A DNA stretch of 9,121 nucleotides from Hadesarchaea archaeon (GTDB lineage: Archaea; Hadarchaeota; Hadarchaeia; Hadarchaeales; Hadarchaeaceae), in assembly GCA_029880065.1 (NCBI GenBank), contig JAOUPD010000039.1:1-9121 (forward strand), given 5' to 3'. The translations under genes and the position numbers were made by a program. The notes under the pieces were generated by a model. The model was not told the origin of the DNA, did no database searches, and saw only the letters and a program-made list of their open reading frames with translations. Shown here piece by piece: positions 5,444-9,121 of this stretch (position 1 is its first letter; each line of letters opens with the position of its first letter).

Positions 5444-5983
5444 TCAAGCCACCTCGATATCGGAGATTACAATGTACCTCAAGCCATCCCTGTACTCGTA
5501 CGTGAAAGTCGTCCGATGGAGACCTGAACCAACCTTGAAGTTTTCATCTCCAACAATCACACGATTTTCATTATTCTCGCTTGACAGAAGGGTCTCGAGC
5601 AGTATGATCGCTTCGCGTTTGTTGTCCCACTCGCCGTTTCCATCTAGGTCAAGCCAGATTTGAACATCCATGCGATTGTCGGGGGTGACATCGTTATCGG
5701 TGGTGTCTACCCCATCGACGTTCACATCCGCGTATATTTTTACTACTCCTCTCGGCAGCTGGTACTCAACCGTCTGTTTTGAACCAACGCCTGCGGCATA
5801 AACAGTATTGAGGGCATTTGTTATCGTGTTTGCGGCCTCGCGCGCATCCGCAAGCTTCGAGACCTTCTCGGCGTCGGCTCGCGCCTGATTGTACATCGGC
5901 ATCGTAATCGTGGCAAGGATTATAAGCAATCCCGAAATCACGACGATAAACTCGATGCTGAGCTGGCCCCTCACATTGACCAC
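5444..5983 (-). CDS. Class III signal peptide pilin with Asp-rich, possibly Ca2+-binding loops; first operon gene
   Basis: A 179-residue protein. The signal segment is MVNVRG|QLSIEFIVVI (Gln +1, Glu +5), with the helix running to about residue 30 and a charged helix to about 55. A-L-N-T-V-Y-A-A-G at 57-65 is the motif shared with the next two genes. Residues 86-98 (D-V-N-V-D-G-V-D-T-T-D-N-D) and 112-121 (D-L-D-G-N-G-E-W-D-N) resemble EF-hand, dockerin or thrombospondin-3 calcium loops, although the usual residue at loop position 12 is not acidic. The GTG at 5983 has no ribosome binding site but lies at the predicted transcript start of a TATA box, so it is probably leaderless; GTG 5974 is the alternative. 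As first gene of the operon it is probably well expressed. Calcium binding is inference. Confidence 0.85.
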   Translation of the reverse strand: MVNVRGQLSIEFIVVISGLLIILATITMPMYNQARADAEKVSKLADAREAANTITNALNTVYAAGVGSKQTVEYQLPRGVVKIYADVNVDGVDTTDNDVTPDNRMDVQIWLDLDGNGEWDNKREAIILLETLLSSENNENRVIVGDENFKVGSGLHRTTFTYEYRDGLRYIVISDIEVA

Positions 5984-6005
5984 GTTGAAAATTTTGCCGC
6001 GTCAG

Positions 6006-6020
6006 TATTAACTTTTCTCT
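6006..6020 (-). promoter_or_regulatory. Promoter of the minus-strand pilin operon
   Basis: On the minus strand, purine-rich AGAGAAAAG (BRE-like, 6020-6012) is followed by TTAATA (6011-6006). The box centre is about 26 nt before the GTG at 5983, so the transcript would begin at or beside the start codon. No other promoter is evident inside the operon, so this one probably drives all eight genes. It shares a 105-base divergent gap with the promoter of the MinD-like gene. Confidence 0.5.
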
Positions 6021-6053
6021 TGAGTTGCTCGGATGAATTGATTAAACAGCAGA

Positions 6054-6059
6054 TTTTAA
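6054..6059 (+). promoter_or_regulatory. TATA-like box for the first MinD-like gene
   Basis: TTTTAA centred near 6057 predicts a transcript start around 6083, only about six bases before the ATG at 6089. The bases just upstream of that ATG contain no Shine-Dalgarno sequence. The box and the divergent operon promoter are about 48 bases apart, so a single regulator could affect both. Confidence 0.35.
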
Positions 6060-6088
6060 GTTACTTGTACAAAGGAATATCGGGCCCT

Positions 6089-6811
6089 ATGACGCGCATT
6101 ATAGTATTTGCATCCGGTAAAGGTGGGACTGGGAAGACCACCGTGGTTACAAACTTAGGTACTGCGCTCGCGCAACTCGGTAAAAAGACCATCGTCCTAG
6201 ACGCCGACGTGACCATGGCGAACTTGGGGCTGATGCTCAGTCTTGAAGGAAAAGAAATAACACTGCACGAGGTGCTCGCGGGTAAAAAAAAGGCCAAGCA
6301 AGCGGTTTACAAAGGTCCGGCTGGCCTGAATGTCGTACCATGCGGAATGTCGCTCGAAGGGGTTCAAAAGATAAAACTCGAGCGGTTAAAAAAAGTGGTG
6401 TTGGAACTCGCCGATAATGCAGATTTCTTGCTCGTCGATAGCTCATCTGGATTGGGACATGATTCAATAACCGCGCTGGCCGCTGCTCAAGAGGCCATAT
6501 TTGTGGTGACTCCAGATTTTGCCTCTGTTTTAGAAGCCATGAAAATAAAACGTGTTGTTGAGCGCCTTCATACAAAATCACCTGAGTTGATAATTAACCG
6601 CGCAAGCGGGGATCGCACAGATCTACCCAAAAATGAAATAGAGTCCATCTTGGAACTACCAGTACTCGGGGTTATCCCTGAAGATATCGAAGTCAAGCGT
6701 GCAGCTGCCCTCGGTGAAGCTGTAGTCGTGCGTTCGCCAAAAGCACTGGCCACAAAAGCGTTCAAGAAATTGGCCGCAACACTTCTCGAATCAGAGGCCG
6801 AACTTGCATAA
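6089..6811 (+). CDS. MinD/ParA-type P-loop ATPase, canonical copy
   Basis: A 240-residue SIMIBI-class ATPase. Residues 9-18 hold the deviant Walker A motif S-G-K-G-G-T-G-K-T-T, with signature Lys11 and P-loop Lys16. Switch I is V-L-D-A-D-V-T-M-A-N-L-G with Asp38 and Asp40. The Walker A'/B-like motif is F-L-L-V-D117-S-S-S-G, where the usual Pro-Ala is Ser-Ser. N170-R171 fits the base-binding position. Such proteins dimerise on ATP, often on the membrane or on DNA, and position cell structures. No clear C-terminal membrane-targeting helix is seen, though the tail from about 218 could be amphipathic. The ATG at 6089 begins the conserved first strand; an upstream TTG at 6020 would add 23 unrelated residues. 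It is divergent from the pilin operon, suggesting a role in filament positioning (inference, by analogy with Haloferax MinD4). Confidence 0.9.
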   Translation: MTRIIVFASGKGGTGKTTVVTNLGTALAQLGKKTIVLDADVTMANLGLMLSLEGKEITLHEVLAGKKKAKQAVYKGPAGLNVVPCGMSLEGVQKIKLERLKKVVLELADNADFLLVDSSSGLGHDSITALAAAQEAIFVVTPDFASVLEAMKIKRVVERLHTKSPELIINRASGDRTDLPKNEIESILELPVLGVIPEDIEVKRAAALGEAVVVRSPKALATKAFKKLAATLLESEAELA

Positions 6812-6866
6812 GTGGCTAAACCAAATCCAAAAAAAGTATTTTCTATTGATAAACGATACAATAACC

Positions 6867-6876
6867 TTTAAATTTA
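6867..6876 (+). promoter_or_regulatory. TATA box for the two-helix membrane protein
   Basis: TTTAAATTTA is centred about 26-27 nt before the ATG at 6898, the standard archaeal spacing, so the message should be leaderless. The rest of the 86-base gap after the MinD-like gene shows no other signal. Confidence 0.55.
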
Positions 6877-6897
6877 GGCAGACTACGATAAGTTGTT

Positions 6898-7281
6898 ATG
6901 TCAAAAAAGCATTCACGGGTAAAAAGTGCATCAGCTATAAAGCGGGAACTGGAGATAACAGAGCGAGAACTCCGCCACATCACAGAGTTTCAGTGGGTCT
7001 ACGCAAAACGGATGTTAAGATTTGGCTTTGCTTCCTGGATTTTCGGGTTGTTCCTGTTTTTAGTAATCTTGGTCGTCCGTGGTTTAGAATTTCTGGGCAG
7101 ATTATCCCTGGCGTACCCCCTCTTAATAATTGCTATTGCGGTACCGATTTTTATAACGGCCTTCTCCGTGCACAAGTTTAACGCAAAAATCAAACGTTTT
7201 GAGCGCATCCGAAAGTCGCTGCTGGTAGAGTATGAGGCGGCAATCCTGAAACGTGCCAGCGGCCTCATTAATAAAAAGTGA
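6898..7281 (+). CDS. Small two-helix membrane protein between MinD paralogs
   Basis: A 127-residue protein I do not recognise. The basic N-terminus and a charged helical segment (about 11-42, I-K-R-E-L-E-I-T-E-R-E-L) are followed by two hydrophobic helices at about 43-60 and 71-91, separated by R-G-L-E-F-L-G-R-L-S. A strongly basic, probably coiled C-terminal helix follows (93-127). By the positive-inside rule both ends should be cytoplasmic, forming a membrane hairpin with two cytoplasmic helical arms. The ATG at 6898 is supported by the TATA box about 26 bases upstream. It lies between two MinD-like genes and its stop abuts the stop of the second. It could be a membrane anchor or partner for the ATPases, but nothing in the sequence proves this. 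Confidence 0.8.
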   Translation: MSKKHSRVKSASAIKRELEITERELRHITEFQWVYAKRMLRFGFASWIFGLFLFLVILVVRGLEFLGRLSLAYPLLIIAIAVPIFITAFSVHKFNAKIKRFERIRKSLLVEYEAAILKRASGLINKK

Positions 7282-8007
7282 TCAAGCCTTTGACTTTCTG
7301 GTTTTCATTTCCACGAGCTTTTTGGCTAATGCGTTGATAGCCTTAGAAGCAGGTGAATTCGGGCTTGCGTCAACCGCGATTTTTCCTAAGTTGAAAGCTT
7401 TCTTGATGTTTACATCCTCAGGTACCTCCGCGAGCACGGGCAGGTCGAGTAGATGCCCGATTTCCAAGCTTGTGAGTTCAAACTCTTCTTTAAGTATGCG
7501 ATTGATGACGATGCCGATAGGCTTCAAACCAAAAAAATCCGCTATCAAGCGGGTCTTCATCATGCCTGAAACTGCTGAAATTTCGGGAAGAGTGACCAAT
7601 AACACTTCCTGTCCCGCGCGGAGCGCCGCAACGGTTTCACGCCTTAACCCACCGGGAGCATCGATGAGCAAAAACTCTGCTTTTATCGGCAGCTCGTTCA
7701 ACACCTCCGGTAGACGGTTGGGCAATGCCTTTTTCACTTGACTTAGCGTGACTCCCGCAGGTATTATTTTTAGACCCGCAGGGCCCCGGTAGATGACATC
7801 GCTCAGTGGTATCTCTCCGGCGAGTACATCATTCAGAGTATAAGGTACCTTCTCGAGTTTGAACATCGCCCCGAGATTTGGAGTCGTCAAACTTGCGTCT
7901 AGGACTATGGCCGTTTTACCCATTTTGGCTATCGCAAGGCCTAGATTCGCCGTCAGAGTACTGCGCCCGACGCCCCCCTTGCCTGATCCAAGCACGATTC
8001 GGCGCAC
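7282..8007 (-). CDS. MinD/ParA-type ATPase paralog with altered P-loop
   Basis: A 241-residue paralog of the ATPase starting at 6089, sharing D-V-L-A-G, R/K-G-P-A-G-L and the I-N-R region throughout. The P-loop reads S-G-K-G-G-V-G-R-S-T: the signature Lys10 is kept, but the invariant P-loop lysine is Arg15 (codon CGC). Switch I is V-L-D-A-S-L-T-T-P-N-L-G, so the second aspartate is Ser39. The Walker B-like F-L-L-I-D116-A-P-G-G and N169-R170 are intact. The fold is therefore conserved, but ATP binding or hydrolysis may be weak or lost. No membrane-targeting helix is clear; the C-terminus is basic. The GTG at 8007 is the only reasonable start and has no ribosome binding site. Possibly a regulatory partner of the canonical copy (inference). 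Confidence 0.9.
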   Translation of the reverse strand: MRRIVLGSGKGGVGRSTLTANLGLAIAKMGKTAIVLDASLTTPNLGAMFKLEKVPYTLNDVLAGEIPLSDVIYRGPAGLKIIPAGVTLSQVKKALPNRLPEVLNELPIKAEFLLIDAPGGLRRETVAALRAGQEVLLVTLPEISAVSGMMKTRLIADFFGLKPIGIVINRILKEEFELTSLEIGHLLDLPVLAEVPEDVNIKKAFNLGKIAVDASPNSPASKAINALAKKLVEMKTRKSKA

Positions 8008-8039
8008 GTGATGACCATAACAGACATTAGTTCACCCGA

Positions 8040-8047
8040 TTAAAAAA
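8040..8047 (-). promoter_or_regulatory. TATA-like box for the second MinD-like gene
   Basis: Minus-strand TTTTTTAA centred near 8044 predicts a transcript start around 8018, about 11 bases before the GTG at 8007. No Shine-Dalgarno sequence is present there. The region is AT-rich overall, so the box could be fortuitous. Confidence 0.35.
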
Positions 8048-8089
8048 TACGGCTTTAGGTTAATTTTTAGATAAATTACTTTAATTTTT

Positions 8090-8141
8090 AAAAAATTTAG
8101 TGATAAAAATTTGATTAAATTTGAGCAATTAGTCCTAAAAA
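8090..8141 (-). terminator. T-tract terminator region after nrdG
   Basis: Downstream of nrdG on the minus strand lie three T-tracts of five to six bases (complements of A-runs at 8137-8141, 8105-8109 and 8090-8095). Archaeal RNA polymerase terminates at such T-rich runs without needing a hairpin. They sit in a 219-base gap that otherwise holds no supported gene and is strongly AT-rich from about 8041 to 8125. Confidence 0.5.
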
Positions 8142-8226
8142 CGCATTTTGATTTGGTTTGCCGAAAATTTCTGGACGAGAACTGGAAGGTTACGACTCTA
8201 GGAAGCCTTTTTGGAAGCTATGGGCA

Positions 8227-8967
8227 TCAAACAATTTCAAGCCCACCCTCAACGGTGAAAATTTTTACTTTTTTCAATCCTTCTCGCTTTGCTACACGTG
8301 CGAGTTCTAGTAAGCGCTCGCGGTTGGGCATGGGGAGCTTTTGGAAGCTCGGGTCGAAGGTGCACTGGTTGCGGAACTGTTGAAGACGCAAACAATCAAC
8401 ACCTTTAACGTCATTCGCTATACGCGCGATGATTTTCTCGTCGTCGTTCAGCGTAGGAACCACCGTGGTGCGCGCTTCGACCTCGGCTTTCGAACTGATT
8501 GCGAGTTTTAGGCTTTCTTTAATTTTGTTAGTGGGGTCGGTCACCCTCATTTGACCAGCTACTCGGGCATAGAGTTTTGGATCACTCAGAGGCGCCTTGA
8601 TGTCGATCGCGACGAAATCTAGGTAAGGCAACAAACGCTCGAGCGCTTGAGGATTGCCCCCGTTTGTTTCTATAGCGCAGTAAAATCCGAGTCCTTTCGC
8701 GTTTTTCAAAAGCTCCAAGCAAGCTTCTGGCCGGAGGAGCGGCTCCCCTCCTGTGACCACAAGCGTGTCGACGATAGGCCCGAGCCTCTTGATGTGCTCG
8801 ATGACCTCGTCAGTATCGGCTTCCTGCCCACCACTCGGGTCGATGCTGTCAACATTCTGGCACCAAGGACAGCGCAGGTCACAACCCTGAAAGAAAACGA
8901 CTGTAACTAGTTTTCCTGGCCAGTCTACGGTGCTCAGGTTAGTAATGCCCATCAAGCGGAACTTCAA
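8227..8967 (-). CDS. nrdG: Anaerobic ribonucleotide reductase activating protein (radical SAM)
   Basis: A 246-residue radical SAM enzyme. C29-D-L-R-C33-P-W-C36 binds the 4Fe-4S cluster, V-T-G-G-E-P (71-76) is the SAM-contacting GGE motif, and T-N-G (101-103) and I-D-I-K-A-P (121-126) are typical of the NrdG/PflA-type activase group. It uses S-adenosylmethionine to make the glycyl radical on class III ribonucleotide reductase, allowing dNTP synthesis without oxygen. The partner gene nrdD ends three bases upstream, confirming the assignment. The start is TTG at 8967, with GGAG nine bases upstream; an ATG at 8952 would drop five residues of the conserved first strand. Length fits the longer (NrdG2-type) activases. 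Unrelated to the filament genes. Confidence 0.92.
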   Translation of the reverse strand: MKFRLMGITNLSTVDWPGKLVTVVFFQGCDLRCPWCQNVDSIDPSGGQEADTDEVIEHIKRLGPIVDTLVVTGGEPLLRPEACLELLKNAKGLGFYCAIETNGGNPQALERLLPYLDFVAIDIKAPLSDPKLYARVAGQMRVTDPTNKIKESLKLAISSKAEVEARTTVVPTLNDDEKIIARIANDVKGVDCLRLQQFRNQCTFDPSFQKLPMPNRERLLELARVAKREGLKKVKIFTVEGGLEIV

Positions 8968-8970
8968 GTA

Positions 8971-9121
8971 CTAGATCTCCTTCATGCTAACTTTTTCGTC
9001 GTACTCGATGCGATCGTAGAACTCTTCCTGCTTCCCAACGTGCCAGTTTTGGACGGGGCGGAAGTACCCCACGATGCGCGAGTAGACTTCGGCAGGTTTT
9101 CCGCAGAGTGGGCAATTGAAG
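8971..9121 (-). CDS. nrdD: Anaerobic ribonucleoside-triphosphate reductase, C-terminal end (partial)
   Basis: Only the last 49 residues lie in the window; the gene continues beyond base 9121. The fragment holds C-P-L-C-G, the second cysteine pair of the zinc site, and then Y-S-R-I-V-G-Y-F-R-P, in which the Gly of R-I-V-G-Y is the glycyl radical residue. N-W-H-V-G-K-Q-E-E-F follows, as in other NrdD C-termini. The enzyme reduces ribonucleoside triphosphates to deoxy forms under anaerobic conditions and is activated by the NrdG encoded three bases downstream. The cotranscribed pair marks an anaerobic or facultative host. The stop is TAG at 8973-8971. Confidence 0.93.
   Translation of the reverse strand, partial: FNCPLCGKPAEVYSRIVGYFRPVQNWHVGKQEEFYDRIEYDEKVSMKEI

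Noticed and set aside
7282..8007. Sequencing error as the cause of the altered P-loop in the second MinD
   Set aside because: Arg codon CGC differs from AAA and AAG at every position, and a second active-site residue is also changed.
8041..8125. AT-rich tract as a replication origin or integration site
   Set aside because: No repeated origin boxes, no initiator gene, no tRNA and no flanking direct repeats; promoter and terminator T-tracts explain it adequately.
8111..8383. Plus-strand frame of 90 codons in the gap and over the nrdG 3' end
   Set aside because: More than half lies antisense to conserved nrdG, and the start is in an AT-rich tract with no recognisable product.

Overview
The window looks like part of an anaerobic euryarchaeal-type genome. 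Three things point to Archaea: many short proteins with class III (archaeal pilin) signal peptides of the G|Q-x-x-x-E kind, TATA boxes placed about 26 nt before start codons (several giving apparently leaderless genes), and GGAGG/GAGGTG ribosome binding sites inside operons. The class III ribonucleotide reductase pair at the right edge indicates anaerobic growth. I cannot name the genus from sequence alone.

Layout: (i) 1-1154, plus strand: three pilin genes. Two are tandem paralogs of about 123 residues with a near-identical C-terminal block. The third is a 66-residue mini-pilin with its own promoter. (ii) 1279-5983, minus strand: one tight operon of eight genes, starting at a leaderless GTG at 5983. 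Seven encode pilin or pseudopilin-like proteins, each with one N-terminal hydrophobic helix after an RG cleavage site. The last encodes a four-helix membrane protein resembling the archaeal DUF2101 family. Junctions are ATGA overlaps or gaps of 17 nt or less. (iii) 6089-8007: two MinD/ParA-type ATPase paralogs, with a small two-helix membrane protein between them. The second ATPase has lost the P-loop lysine (Arg instead) and a switch I aspartate. (iv) 8227-9121, minus strand: nrdG and the 3' end of nrdD.

Working model (inference): regions i and ii encode the subunits of a type IV-like surface filament, with abundant pilins from the plus-strand genes and minor pilins from the operon. The MinD pair, with the two-helix protein as a possible membrane anchor, may place or regulate it, by analogy with MinD4 of Haloferax, which affects placement of archaella. 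No assembly ATPase, TadC/FlaJ-type platform protein or prepilin peptidase is encoded here, so these would have to be elsewhere. The DUF2101-like protein is the only multi-pass candidate in the operon.

No stretch over 300 bases lacks a gene. I saw no tRNA, rRNA, CRISPR array, insertion sequence or frameshifted gene.
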